This document shows, piece after piece, positions 8,892-16,545 of a stretch of 38,782 nucleotides of DNA (its first letter is position 1; each line of letters starts with the position of its first letter). Under the pieces are notes generated by a model that ran no database searches, was not told the DNA's origin, and worked only from the letters and a program-made list of their open reading frames with translations. The DNA comes from CAZGXM01 sp964529795 (lineage in GTDB: Bacteria; Bacillota; JADQBR01), in NCBI GenBank assembly GCA_964529795.1, contig CAZGXM010000019.1, positions 1 through 38,782 of the forward strand, given 5' to 3'. Position numbers and translations under genes: made by a program.

Positions 8892-8921
8892 TTTATACAC
8901 TATTCGCCGGATACAGTCCAA
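8892..8921 (-). promoter_or_regulatory. Promoter of the AEC carrier gene
   Basis: On the minus strand TTGGAC (8921-8916) and TATAAA (8897-8892) are spaced by 18 bases, about 45 bases from the start codon. Confidence 0.45.
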
Positions 8922-8948
8922 ATCCTTTAGATTTTATGGCAAAGTTTA

Positions 8949-8972
8949 ACCCGGGAGACAAAAAGCCCGGGT
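8949..8972 (-). terminator. Hairpin after the thiamine operon
   Basis: A perfect ACCCGGG/CCCGGGT stem with a 10-base loop lies just beyond the tenI stop. The following T tract is poor (TTAAACTTT), so it is a likely but weak terminator. Confidence 0.4.
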
Positions 8973-8981
8973 CAGAAAAAT

Positions 8982-9590
8982 TTAATTGTGTGGGTTAAAA
9001 CGTAAAATTTTTTCTTTAAGCATTTTTGCTGCCGCACGGGGGTCGGGGGCCTGCATGACAAATGACATCGCGGCAATACCGTCAGCGCCCGCTGCCAGGA
9101 CTTCTTCAACATTTTCCGGCTTAATGCCTCCAATTGCAACCACCGGAATGTTGACCTGTGTCTTTATTGCCTTGATCAGTTCAGTTCCCCTGGGAACCAA
9201 CTTCTTTTTACTGCTGGTTGCAAAAATATGGCCTGCCAGCAGGTAACTCGCCCCGTGCTTTTCTGCCAAAACTGCCTCGTTTGGATCATGTACTGATACT
9301 CCCAACAGCCCGGAAAACTTCGGGTTTTCCTTGATAAAACCGGTAAATCGCGTGTGAAAGCCGCCGGCGTTTACTGCTTTGGCCACCTGCAAATTACCGT
9401 TAATTATTAGCAGTACGTTCTCTTGCTTAAGAAAATCGTTTACTTCTTTCGCCACTGGCAGCAGTTCAGCGGTGGGCAGGTCTTTTTCCCTCAAGATAAC
9501 AGCATCAACCCCACCTTTAACAGCTTCTTCAATGACGCTAAGAAAGTTCTTCCCCCGGACCATCCTTCTGTTGGTTACCAGGTACAGCAT
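8982..9590 (-). CDS. tenI: Thiazole tautomerase TenI-like protein
   Basis: The 202-residue TIM-barrel protein belongs to the ThiE/TenI superfamily. It lacks the ND-D phosphate/metal site of true ThiE: the equivalent strand reads INGNLQVA. It matches TenI in LLGVSVHDPNEA, YLLAGHIFATSSKK and PVVAIGGIKPENVEEVLAAGADGIAAMS. TenI converts the ThiG product to the aromatic thiazole carboxylate that ThiE couples. Its ATG overlaps the thiC stop as TGATG, so it is translationally coupled and last in the operon. Automatic annotation may call it a second thiamine-phosphate synthase; the missing metal site argues against that. Confidence 0.75.
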   Translation of the reverse strand: MLYLVTNRRMVRGKNFLSVIEEAVKGGVDAVILREKDLPTAELLPVAKEVNDFLKQENVLLIINGNLQVAKAVNAGGFHTRFTGFIKENPKFSGLLGVSVHDPNEAVLAEKHGASYLLAGHIFATSSKKKLVPRGTELIKAIKTQVNIPVVAIGGIKPENVEEVLAAGADGIAAMSFVMQAPDPRAAAKMLKEKILRFNPHN

Positions 9591-10903
9591 CAGACATCTT
9601 CTCTCAACAGGTTAATGTTTTTGCCCTGCATCACTTTGTTCATGTTGCGCATGGAGCACATCTCGCCGCACATGGTACAGCTGTCCTCATGTTCCGGTGT
9701 TGACTCGGCCCGGTATCTCCTGGCTTTTTCCGGGTCGATGGCCAGCTGGAACATTCTTTCCCAGTTCAGTTCCTGGCGGGCTTTACTCATTTCGTAATCC
9801 CACTCCCTGGCACCCTTGACGTTTTTGGCAATGTCCGCGGCATGAGCGGCAATTTTGGCGGCAATGATGCCCTCTTTCATGTCTTCCAGAGTGGGCAGGC
9901 GCAGGTGTTCCGCCGGTGTTACGTAGCATAAAAAGTCTGCACCGTGACTGGCGGCAATGGCACCGCCGATGGCGCTGGTGATATGGTCGTAACCGGGTGC
10001 CACGTCTGTGACCACCGGCCCCAGGACGTAGAAGGGGGCGCCGTGGCAGAGTTTTTTCTCCAGCAGCATGTTTGCTGCAATCTCTTTCAAATCCATATGC
10101 CCCGGTCCTTCTATCATCACCTGGACGTTTCTTTCCCATGCCCTGAGGGTTAATTCTCCCAGTACCATCAATTCCTTAACCTGGCTCGCGTCGGTGGCAT
10201 CATTGATGCTGCCCGGCCGGCAGGCATCACCCAGACTCAACGTCACATCATATTTTTCACAAATGGCCAGCAGGTCGTCAAAATACTCGTAAAAGGGATT
10301 TTCCCTGTCGTTCAATTCCATCCAGGCAAAAAGCAGCGAACCGCCCCGGGAAACAATATGATTTAACCGTTTATTCCTTTTGAATACCTGGACCGTTTCC
10401 CTGTTGAGACCGGCGTGGACGGTCATAAAATCCACCCCGTCCCGGGCATGTTTCTCCACTACCTGCAGAAATTCCCCGGCCGTAATTTCTTTTAATTCTT
10501 TATCGTAAAAGCCCACGGCATCATAGACAGGAACCGTTCCTACAATTGCTGAAGACAGTTCAATTAATTTTTTCCTGAACTCCTCGGTCTTGCCGTAGGA
10601 GCTTAAATCCATGATGGATTCCACCTGCATGTTCAGGGAAGTGCGTACTTTTTCCAATTCCACCTCGATATTGCAGCAGTCTTTGGAAATACCGAGGTTG
10701 ACATTGATTTTTGTACGCAGGCCTTCGCCAATACCCTGGGGGTCCAGGGTGCGGTGGTTTTTGTTTGCCGGTATTACCACTTTACCTTCGGCAACAAGAC
10801 TTCTCACAGTTTCCTTATCAAGCATTTCTTTTGCTGCCACTGCTGCCATTTCCGTGGTGATAACACCCTTTTTCGCTGCATCCATCTGAGTGGTATAATG
10901 CAT
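9590..10903 (-). CDS. thiC: Phosphomethylpyrimidine synthase ThiC
   Basis: The 437-residue enzyme converts aminoimidazole ribotide to HMP-phosphate in a radical-SAM reaction. Family landmarks are GISKDCCNIEVELEK, DFMTVHAGLNRETV, SLGDACRPGSI, QVMIEGPGHMDL, LGPVVTDVAPGYDHITSAIGG and YVTPAEHL. The C-terminal cluster site reads SCTMCGEMCSMRN, i.e. C-x2-C-x3-C rather than the C-x2-C-x4-C of E. coli and B. subtilis ThiC. The ATG at 10903 follows AAAAAGGAG. A longer reading frame reaching into thiE has no family support. The protein is shorter than the roughly 600-residue proteobacterial form and lacks its N-terminal extension. Confidence 0.95.
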   Translation of the reverse strand: MHYTTQMDAAKKGVITTEMAAVAAKEMLDKETVRSLVAEGKVVIPANKNHRTLDPQGIGEGLRTKINVNLGISKDCCNIEVELEKVRTSLNMQVESIMDLSSYGKTEEFRKKLIELSSAIVGTVPVYDAVGFYDKELKEITAGEFLQVVEKHARDGVDFMTVHAGLNRETVQVFKRNKRLNHIVSRGGSLLFAWMELNDRENPFYEYFDDLLAICEKYDVTLSLGDACRPGSINDATDASQVKELMVLGELTLRAWERNVQVMIEGPGHMDLKEIAANMLLEKKLCHGAPFYVLGPVVTDVAPGYDHITSAIGGAIAASHGADFLCYVTPAEHLRLPTLEDMKEGIIAAKIAAHAADIAKNVKGAREWDYEMSKARQELNWERMFQLAIDPEKARRYRAESTPEHEDSCTMCGEMCSMRNMNKVMQGKNINLLREDV

Positions 10904-10958
10904 ACTTTCAGTCTCCTTTTTAATAATTTTTGTCAGACCATATCCTTGGGAAAAGTTT

Positions 10959-11981
10959 TCAGGCCAAAAGCCTTCTGATGGCGGAAACTTTATCCTTAAT
11001 GGATGCGGCACCCGCCAGCTCCGAGATCATGGCATAACATTTCCCGCCGTGTTTCTTCACCTGCAGGATGTTTGTTTCTTTAATACCGCCAATGGCCACA
11101 TAGGGAACGGGGATATTTTCCGCCACCCATTTCAAGTAATTTAATCCCTGGGATTTTTCCGGGTTCTTTTTGGTGGATGTTTGGAAGATGGGGCCGACGC
11201 CGATATAGTCAGCCCCGTTTTCCAGGGCATTTTGGGCCTGTTCCCGGTTGTGTGTGGAAACGCCGATAAGCATGTTGCCCACGATTTCCCGCACCCTGGT
11301 AACCGGCAGGTCCTCCTGCCCCAAGTGTACCCCGTCTGCACCCACTGCCAGGGCAATGTCCAGGTCATCGTTGACAATAAAGGTGACTTTTGCCTGCCGG
11401 GTCAATTTGCGTATTGCTTCACACTGGCGGAATTTTTCAAGTTTGGTCTTGTTTTTGTCCCGGTACTGAATGATACGGATATCCGCGGCAATCATTTCCT
11501 TTGCCAGCTGGACGTTGCTTTTTCCGGCGGAAAATTCCTCGCCGGTAATGCCGTAAATATCTGTGTCGAGAAGGGCACGGTTTAAAAGAAAGTGTTTTTC
11601 CAGGTCATAGGCTTTAAAGCGAAGGGTCTCGTAAACTTTGGATTCATGGTCATACCCGCCTACCTTGAGGCACTCCTCGATACTTCTCAGGCCTTCCTGG
11701 ACGCGTTTGAAATTGGCCGCAACCATACTCTGAACACTTTCTTTCTTATCCCACGCGGTGCCGGAAGAGATTGCCAAGCCCAAGTCATCTTGAGAATTTC
11801 TGTGGCGAATGAGATCGGGGTGGGAAAAACTCTTGCGAACCCGGTGCCGCAGGTCTTTCAACTTCTCAGTTGTCCTGGTATCTTCAGCAACAAACCGGGA
11901 AACATCCTCCAAAACCCTGATCCCTTCCGCAACCCGGTTGATATTGGCGTCAATAATTCGGTACAAGTTCAGATGAGACAC
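10959..11981 (-). CDS. thiE: ThiD2-ThiE fusion: HMP-P kinase-like domain plus thiamine-phosphate synthase
   Basis: This is a 340-residue two-domain protein. Residues 1 to about 130 (LYRIIDANINRVAEGIRVLEDVSRFV, KDLRHRVRK, VQEGLRSIEE) match the ThiD2 domain, which has been linked to HMP-phosphate phosphorylation. Residues from about 138 form a canonical ThiE barrel: IIQYRDKNKTK, VNDDLDIALAVGADGVHLGQEDLP, GVSTHN, GADYIGVGPIFQTSTKK and VAIGGI. ThiE joins HMP-PP to thiazole phosphate. The fusion could replace a separate ThiD, which is absent from this operon. Translation probably begins at GTG (11981), 17 bases after thiH, with a weak ribosome binding site. Confidence 0.85.
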   Translation of the reverse strand: MSHLNLYRIIDANINRVAEGIRVLEDVSRFVAEDTRTTEKLKDLRHRVRKSFSHPDLIRHRNSQDDLGLAISSGTAWDKKESVQSMVAANFKRVQEGLRSIEECLKVGGYDHESKVYETLRFKAYDLEKHFLLNRALLDTDIYGITGEEFSAGKSNVQLAKEMIAADIRIIQYRDKNKTKLEKFRQCEAIRKLTRQAKVTFIVNDDLDIALAVGADGVHLGQEDLPVTRVREIVGNMLIGVSTHNREQAQNALENGADYIGVGPIFQTSTKKNPEKSQGLNYLKWVAENIPVPYVAIGGIKETNILQVKKHGGKCYAMISELAGAASIKDKVSAIRRLLA

Positions 11982-11998
11982 CCCATTCCGTTAAGATT

Positions 11999-13102
11999 TT
12001 AAAAACTCATCCAATCCTTAAAGACAGGCTGGTAGCCCCTGGCCAAAATGGCCTGTTTTATTTCTTTCACACTCCTGTTATCCGCTATTTCAAATTGACC
12101 TGATCCTTTTTCCCCGGAACTGTGCCCGCCGACTTCCGTGGTGACACCGGCGGACATTTTTGTCACTCCCAGAGGCATCAAGTGGTCCCGGTAACTTTCA
12201 CGTTCCCTGGTGGTAATGGTAATGCCGGCGTAAGGTAAAAAGATTCTTAGAGCCAGCATAATCTGCACCAGATTTTTGTCATTTACCGGGAAGATATCCT
12301 TGAAGGTACCTACATGGGGCCGCAGGCGCGGTACTGATACGCTTACCGCCACATCGGCATATCTATTTTGCAGGTAATCGGCATGAAGTCCGGTAAAAAA
12401 CGCTTCCCGCCGCCAGTCGTTCAGTCCCAACAGGGCGCCGATGTTGACAGTGCGAATTTTTGCCCGGCAGGCTCTTTCCGGTGCATCGAGCCTGAAGCGG
12501 TAGTTTCTTTTGGGCCCGGCCCGGTGGACTTTTCGGTAGATTTCTTCAGCGTACACTTCCTGGTAGATGGTCAACCCGTCAACGCCGGCAGCAATTACCT
12601 GCCCGTATTCTTCTTCCGTCAGGGGGTAAATTTCGATGGAAACCGAATCAAAATATTTCTTCAGTATTCTGACTGCTTCTACAATGTAGGAAACCGGTGA
12701 TTTCACCTGGGATTCCCCCGTCAGCAGCAGGATATGCCGCAGTCCCGTGGCAGAGATTGCTTTTGCTTCTGCTTCAATTTCCTCAAGGGAAAGTTTTTTT
12801 CTCCTGATTTTATTTTCAATATTAAAGCTGCAGTAGGCGCATTTATTGACGCAGTAGTTGGCGATATACATGGGTGTGAACAAAACGATGGCTTTGCCGA
12901 AATGCTGCAGTGACAGGGCCTGGGCTTTTTCGGCCATGGATTCCAGGTACGCTTCTGCCCGGGGAGAAAGCAGTGTCAAAAAATCATATTTGTCTATCCA
13001 ATTTTTCGCAAGTATTTGCTGTATTTCCGTTTCTGTAACCTTTGCAAAAAACGCGTCGAAATCAAAGTCCCTGTATGCCAGGTAATGATGGTAAAAACTC
13101 AT
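11999..13102 (-). CDS. thiH: 2-iminoacetate synthase ThiH (radical SAM)
   Basis: The 367-residue radical-SAM enzyme cleaves tyrosine to 2-iminoacetate (dehydroglycine) and p-cresol, supplying the thiazole ring. The cluster motif C84-x3-C88-x2-C91 lies in ANYCVNKCAYCSF. The C-terminal region contains ITTRERESYRDHLMPLGVTKMSAGVTTEVGG, conserved in ThiH. Presence of ThiH instead of the oxygen-dependent glycine oxidase ThiO fits an anaerobe. Its ATG overlaps the thiG TAA stop (TAATG). Confidence 0.94.
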   Translation of the reverse strand: MSFYHHYLAYRDFDFDAFFAKVTETEIQQILAKNWIDKYDFLTLLSPRAEAYLESMAEKAQALSLQHFGKAIVLFTPMYIANYCVNKCAYCSFNIENKIRRKKLSLEEIEAEAKAISATGLRHILLLTGESQVKSPVSYIVEAVRILKKYFDSVSIEIYPLTEEEYGQVIAAGVDGLTIYQEVYAEEIYRKVHRAGPKRNYRFRLDAPERACRAKIRTVNIGALLGLNDWRREAFFTGLHADYLQNRYADVAVSVSVPRLRPHVGTFKDIFPVNDKNLVQIMLALRIFLPYAGITITTRERESYRDHLMPLGVTKMSAGVTTEVGGHSSGEKGSGQFEIADNRSVKEIKQAILARGYQPVFKDWMSF

Positions 13103-13878
13103 TATTGCTCACCTGCATCCAAAAAGCCTGTCAGGGGGGAGGAGGCCCTGGCATACTTGCTCTCCGCACCCATTTTGGCAGTATATGCAAGGCGCCCCGC
13201 TTTTACCGCCAGGGAGAAAGCTTTGGCCATTTGTACCGGATCCGCTGCAGTGGCAATGGCGGTATTCACCAGCACTGCTGCTGCTCCCATTTCCATGGCT
13301 TCGGCGGCATGGGAGGGTTTTCCCAGGCCGGCATCGACAATAACGGGCACCGCAATTTCCTCAATGAGAATTTGCACCAACTCTTTGGTCTGCATACCCC
13401 GGTTGCTGCCAATGGGTGCGCCCAGGGGCATCACTGCCGCGGCACCTGCCTCTACCAGGCGCTTGGCTGCCATCAGGTCGGGACTCATGTACGGCAGCAC
13501 CACAAATCCTTCTTTTGCCAAGGTTTCAGTGGCTTTAATAGTTTCCCGGTTGTCGGGAAGGAGGTACTTGTTGTCCGCAATAGCTTCAATCTTCACCCAG
13601 TTGCCGGTGCCCAAAGCCCTGGCCAGCCGGGCTATTCTCACCGCTTCCTCGGCGTTTCGTGCTCCGGAGGTGTTGGGCAGCAGGATGCAGTCCTTGGGGA
13701 TATATTCAAGGATGTTTTCCTCTTTGGCGCCAATATCCACCCTGCGTAAGGCCATGGTCACCACTTGGGTTTCCGAACTGGCAATTACTTTGGGGATGAC
13801 CCGTTTGCTGGGGAACTTGCCCGTGCCGATAAACAGCCGGCTTGTCAATTCAACGCCACCGATAGACAGTGCGTCCAT
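13102..13878 (-). CDS. thiG: Thiazole synthase ThiG
   Basis: The 258-residue TIM-barrel enzyme assembles the thiazole from DXP, the ThiS thiocarboxylate and 2-iminoacetate. Landmarks are LFIGTGKFPS, LPNTSGARNAEEAVRIARLAR, WVKIEAI (active-site Lys), VLPYMSPDLMAAKRL, MPLGAPIGSNRG and PVIVDAGLGKPSHAAEAMEMGAAAVLVNTAIA. AAGGAG precedes the ATG. The length is normal for the family. It lies 46 bases after thiS and overlaps thiH by one base. Confidence 0.96.
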   Translation of the reverse strand: MDALSIGGVELTSRLFIGTGKFPSKRVIPKVIASSETQVVTMALRRVDIGAKEENILEYIPKDCILLPNTSGARNAEEAVRIARLARALGTGNWVKIEAIADNKYLLPDNRETIKATETLAKEGFVVLPYMSPDLMAAKRLVEAGAAAVMPLGAPIGSNRGMQTKELVQILIEEIAVPVIVDAGLGKPSHAAEAMEMGAAAVLVNTAIATAADPVQMAKAFSLAVKAGRLAYTAKMGAESKYARASSPLTGFLDAGEQ

Positions 13879-13924
13879 ATAATCATCTCCTTCAGAATAT
13901 TTTGTCTGAGCTCCAGGTTACTTT

Positions 13925-14119
13925 TTAGCCCCCGCCCACAAAACCGATAATTTCCACTTTATCGTCGCTGTTGAGCCGGGTCTGTCCATACTGGTCTTTG
14001 GGGACTATTTTCAAATTTACCTGTACCACTACCCGGCCCTGATTGATGTCAAGTGTTTCCAGCATTTTTGCTACAGTGGTACCCGGGGGGAAATCCATAT
14101 TTTTACCGTTGACTATCAA
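13925..14119 (-). CDS. thiS: Sulfur carrier protein ThiS
   Basis: This 64-residue ubiquitin-fold protein ends in the required di-glycine (FVGGG) whose C-terminus is adenylated and thiocarboxylated to carry sulfur to ThiG. The start is TTG at 14119 with AAAGGAGGG upstream. It is the first gene of the operon, just after the proximal TPP-riboswitch terminator. No ThiF adenylyltransferase or cysteine desulfurase gene lies in this operon, so activation must use a partner encoded elsewhere. Confidence 0.9.
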   Translation of the reverse strand: MIVNGKNMDFPPGTTVAKMLETLDINQGRVVVQVNLKIVPKDQYGQTRLNSDDKVEIIGFVGGG

Positions 14120-14160
14120 TGCCAGCCCTCCTTTCCCTTAAGTAAGATGATTTTGGTAAT

Positions 14161-14194
14161 AAAAAATGTGCAAATCCCTGTAGAGATTTGCACA
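14161..14194 (-). terminator. Terminator of the proximal TPP riboswitch
   Basis: On the minus strand TGTGCAAATC (14194-14185) pairs with GATTTGCACA (14176-14167), followed by a T run ending in TTTTTTATT. It sits directly between the proximal aptamer and thiS. Confidence 0.8.
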
Positions 14195-14203
14195 ACAACA
14201 GCT

Positions 14204-14295
14204 AACAATCCCTACGTTGGCATTACCCAAATCAGGTTAAAAGGGTCAGAGATAACATCTCTTTCTCAGCCTATCGATATAAGCTCCCCTTGTTA
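14204..14295 (-). promoter_or_regulatory. TPP riboswitch, proximal copy
   Basis: The minus strand carries the THI-box core in order: GGGGAGC, GGCTGAGA, GACCC, AACCTGAT, GGGTAATGCCAACGTAGGGA. The P1 stem TAACAA/TTGTTA closes it. It controls the downstream thiSGHE-C-tenI operon by termination. It is the second aptamer met by RNA polymerase. Confidence 0.92.
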
Positions 14296-14380
14296 AACTG
14301 GTACTTAATTTTGACAGTCTTACTTCTTACTATATATATTTATCACTGCATGTTCGTAGACCTTTTTAAGGAACAAAAAA

Positions 14381-14415
14381 TAAAAAATCCTGACCGTAAA
14401 AAAGCAGGTGTCAGG
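14381..14415 (-). terminator. Terminator of the distal TPP riboswitch
   Basis: CCTGAC (14415-14410) pairs with GTCAGG (14394-14389) on the minus strand, followed by ATTTTTTATTTTTTG. It lies directly downstream of the distal aptamer, so each aptamer appears to have its own expression platform. Confidence 0.6.
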
Positions 14416-14424
14416 CGATAATTT

Positions 14425-14514
14425 CTCGCTTCCCTACGGTAGTACTAACTACGTCAGGTTTCAAGGGTTAGGAATTAATTACTCCTTCTCAGCCAAAAGG
14501 CACCCCCAGCGTCA
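14425..14514 (-). promoter_or_regulatory. TPP riboswitch, distal copy
   Basis: A second complete THI box lies on the minus strand: GGGGGTGCC, GGCTGAGAAGGAG, AACCCTTGAAACCTGA, TTAGTACTACCGTAGGGAAGCG, with P1 CGCT/AGCG. It lies first in the transcript, about 130 bases upstream of the proximal copy. The helix sequences differ between copies, so this is not a recent exact duplication. Confidence 0.9.
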
Positions 14515-14532
14515 GATATTGAATTTACAGGC

Positions 14533-14561
14533 ATTATATTCTAAAAATGGGATGTTGTAAA
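14533..14561 (-). promoter_or_regulatory. Promoter of the thiamine operon
   Basis: TTTACA (14561-14556) and a perfect TATAAT (14538-14533) are spaced by 17 bases on the minus strand. This places the transcription start about 10 bases before the distal aptamer. Confidence 0.75.
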
Positions 14562-14672
14562 GGGATTTAACTGAAAAAATAGTTTTATAAGGCAAGCGGG
14601 CAGGAAAAACCGTTGGTATAAGGAATATGTAGAATAACAAAGCCCCAAAAATAACAGCAAGGAGTGGACCGG

Positions 14673-14915
14673 GTGAAAATAGACCGGGAAATCAACCTCA
14701 AGGGTGAAGAATGCCCGATGCCTTTTGTCAAAAGTAAGTTGGCACTGGAAGAAATGGAACTGGGTGAGGTCCTGCGGGTAATCGTAGACTACCCGCCGGC
14801 GGTGGATAACGTGCGCAAGAGTCTGGAAATTCAGGGAGAAAAGGTGTTGAGTGTTAAAAAAATAAATGATACTGATTGGGAGATTATAGTAAAGAAGACT
14901 TACGTCATGGAGTGA
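14673..14915 (+). CDS. TusA-family sulfurtransferase
   Basis: The 80-residue protein has the TusA/YeeD fold pattern. An early strand leads into GEECPMPFVKSKLALEEM with the CPxP motif, whose cysteine carries persulfide sulfur, then LGEVLRVIVDYPPAVDNVRKSLE. The GTG at 14673 is chosen because AAGGAG lies 8 bases upstream; another GTG at 14664 would overlap that site. It is followed 28 bases later by a DUF362 gene, probably as an operon. It is divergent from the thiamine operon, which itself needs sulfur, but a direct link is only a suggestion. Confidence 0.85.
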   Translation: MKIDREINLKGEECPMPFVKSKLALEEMELGEVLRVIVDYPPAVDNVRKSLEIQGEKVLSVKKINDTDWEIIVKKTYVME

Positions 14916-14942
14916 GGTGTTACCGGAAACAAGGAGGAACCG

Positions 14943-16052
14943 ATGCACAAACTGTATATTATGTACGGTGACAAGCCGCGGGAGATGGCGGCGAAAATCC
15001 TGCAGGAGATGAATATCGGCCGGGATATCAAGCGGCTGGGGAAAAAGGAGCCGCTTATCGGTATCAAGCCCAACCTGGTGGTGTCCCAGCCTGCCGAATG
15101 GGGGGCCACCACTTCGCCGGAACTGGTAAGGGGTGTGATTGGTTATCTTCATCAACAGGGTTTGAAAAATATCATAATTCTGGAAAGTGCCTGGGTCGGG
15201 GACAGTACCGAAAAGGCTTTTCGAGTCTGCGGTTATGAAGATATCAGCAGGGAATACCAGGTACCGCTGGTGGACTTGAAAAAGGACAGGTCCCGGGAAT
15301 TTAACGCGGCAGGTATGAAAATCCATGTCTGCGGCAAGGCTTTAGAAGCAGACTATCTGATCAATATGCCGGTACTTAAGGCCCACTGCCAGACCAAACT
15401 TACCTGCGCTTTGAAAAATTTAAAGGGGTGCATCCCGGATAAGGAAAAGAGGCGCTTCCACACTTTGGGCCTGCACAAACCCATTGCCTTACTTAACCGG
15501 GTATTAAAAACAGATTTGGTGGTTGTTGACGGTATTATCGGCGACCTGACCCGCGAGGAAGGCGGGACGCCGGTAAAAATGAACCGGGTTATTGCCGGTA
15601 AGGACCCGGTGCTGGTGGATACCTACGCTGCGGAACTGATCGGCTACCAGGTGGAGGATATCGAATATATCGGTGTTGCTGCGGAATTGGGCGTGGGCAG
15701 TACCCGCTTGAGCGCTGAAAGTTTGATTGAGCTGAACAGCAGCCGGGATGCCCCACCGGCCGGTGAAATTCTTGCCAGCAGAGAGGTGGAACAACTGAGC
15801 CGGTGGATTGTGGAAGACCAGGCCTGTTCCGCCTGTTACGGCAGTTTGGTCTACGCACTGAAGCGGCTGAAAGAAAAAGGAAAATTGGAACGGCTCAAGC
15901 AAAAAATTCATATCGGCCAGGGTTTTAAAGAAAAAGAAATGACCGGTATTGGCGTGGGGTTATGTACCGGAAAGTTTGCGGCCGGTGTTGCCGGCTGCCC
16001 GCCCCCGGCAAAAAAAATAGTTCGTTTCCTGGAGGAACAGTTGGACCGATAA
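14943..16052 (+). CDS. DUF362 domain protein
   Basis: The 369-residue protein of unknown function belongs to the DUF362 family. Visible signatures are LIGIKPNLVVSQPAEWGATTSPELVRG near the N-terminus, LINMPVLKAHCQTKLTCALKNLKGCIPD in the centre and VVDGIIGDLTREEGGTPVKMNRVIAGKDPVLVDTYAAELIGY. The C-terminal part has scattered cysteines (ACSACYGSL, GLCTGKFAAGVAGCPPP) rather than the ferredoxin CxxCxxC repeats some DUF362 proteins carry. AAGGAGG precedes the ATG. The pairing with a TusA-like protein suggests sulfur or iron-sulfur handling, without direct proof. Confidence 0.8.
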   Translation: MHKLYIMYGDKPREMAAKILQEMNIGRDIKRLGKKEPLIGIKPNLVVSQPAEWGATTSPELVRGVIGYLHQQGLKNIIILESAWVGDSTEKAFRVCGYEDISREYQVPLVDLKKDRSREFNAAGMKIHVCGKALEADYLINMPVLKAHCQTKLTCALKNLKGCIPDKEKRRFHTLGLHKPIALLNRVLKTDLVVVDGIIGDLTREEGGTPVKMNRVIAGKDPVLVDTYAAELIGYQVEDIEYIGVAAELGVGSTRLSAESLIELNSSRDAPPAGEILASREVEQLSRWIVEDQACSACYGSLVYALKRLKEKGKLERLKQKIHIGQGFKEKEMTGIGVGLCTGKFAAGVAGCPPPAKKIVRFLEEQLDR

Positions 16053-16131
16053 ATTTAAAGCTACATGCAAAAATAATTAAAGGATATATTATTTCTATCA
16101 AGAATATGGGGCTAATGGGAGGTGAATTGTC

Positions 16132-16467
16132 ATTAGTTTGGAAGCGAAAGCAAGGGAATTTGCAGAAGCCGTCAAGGAAACCGAGGAATATTCAAACCTG
16201 AATGCTGCTCAAGCAAGAATTAAGTTGGACCCTGTGGCCCAGGAGTTGATTAACGAACTGGAGGAGAGCCAGCGGCGCATTCAAGAAGGCCACACTCAGG
16301 GCAACCCGGTAAACAGCGAAGTACAGAACTTCCAGCTGTTACAGCAGAAAGCCATGGCCAACGAAACGTTGAAACGTTTTTTTCAGGCTCAACAAGAGTT
16401 TGCCAAAGTCATGGGAGAGGCAAATCAGGTTATTACCCAAGAATTGTTTGGCCAAATGGGTTCTTAA
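16132..16467 (+). CDS. YlbF/YmcA-family protein, possibly starting at ATT
   Basis: This small helical protein belongs to the YlbF/YmcA family (Com_YlbF). The pattern is AKAREFAEAVKETEEYSNLNAAQARIKLDPVAQELINELEESQRRIQ, then LLQQKAMANETLKRFFQAQQEFAKVMGEANQVI. Family members act in RNA processing or competence complexes with YaaT in Bacillus. There is no ATG or GTG near the N-terminus. The strong site GGGAGGTG (16117-16124) is 7 bases before an ATT at 16132, giving M-S-L-E-A-K-A-R-E, and 13 bases before a TTG at 16138. I give the ATT start, 111 residues; TTG would give 109. A bidirectional terminator follows. Confidence 0.8.
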   Translation: MSLEAKAREFAEAVKETEEYSNLNAAQARIKLDPVAQELINELEESQRRIQEGHTQGNPVNSEVQNFQLLQQKAMANETLKRFFQAQQEFAKVMGEANQVITQELFGQMGS

Positions 16468-16480
16468 CGCTTGTAAAAGA

Positions 16481-16517
16481 AAAAAACCGCGCTTCTTTTG
16501 GGAACCGCGGTTTTTTT
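16481..16517. terminator. Bidirectional terminator between the YlbF and SHOCT genes
   Basis: A-rich AAAAAACCGCG and CGCGGTTTTTTT form a stem with a 14-base loop. T tracts exist on both strands, and the flanking genes converge here. Confidence 0.85.
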
Positions 16518-16545
16518 AACCGGAAATATATTCCGGTGGGGTGGG

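Noticed and set aside
8982..9590. Second thiamine-phosphate synthase
   Set aside because: The ThiE metal/phosphate Asp pair is missing and the sequence follows TenI more closely.
14541..15326. A long minus-strand open frame (261 codons) opposite the TusA and DUF362 genes
   Set aside because: The plus strand here has two recognisable families with good ribosome binding sites, and the minus frame also covers the thiamine promoter region. It has no recognisable motifs.
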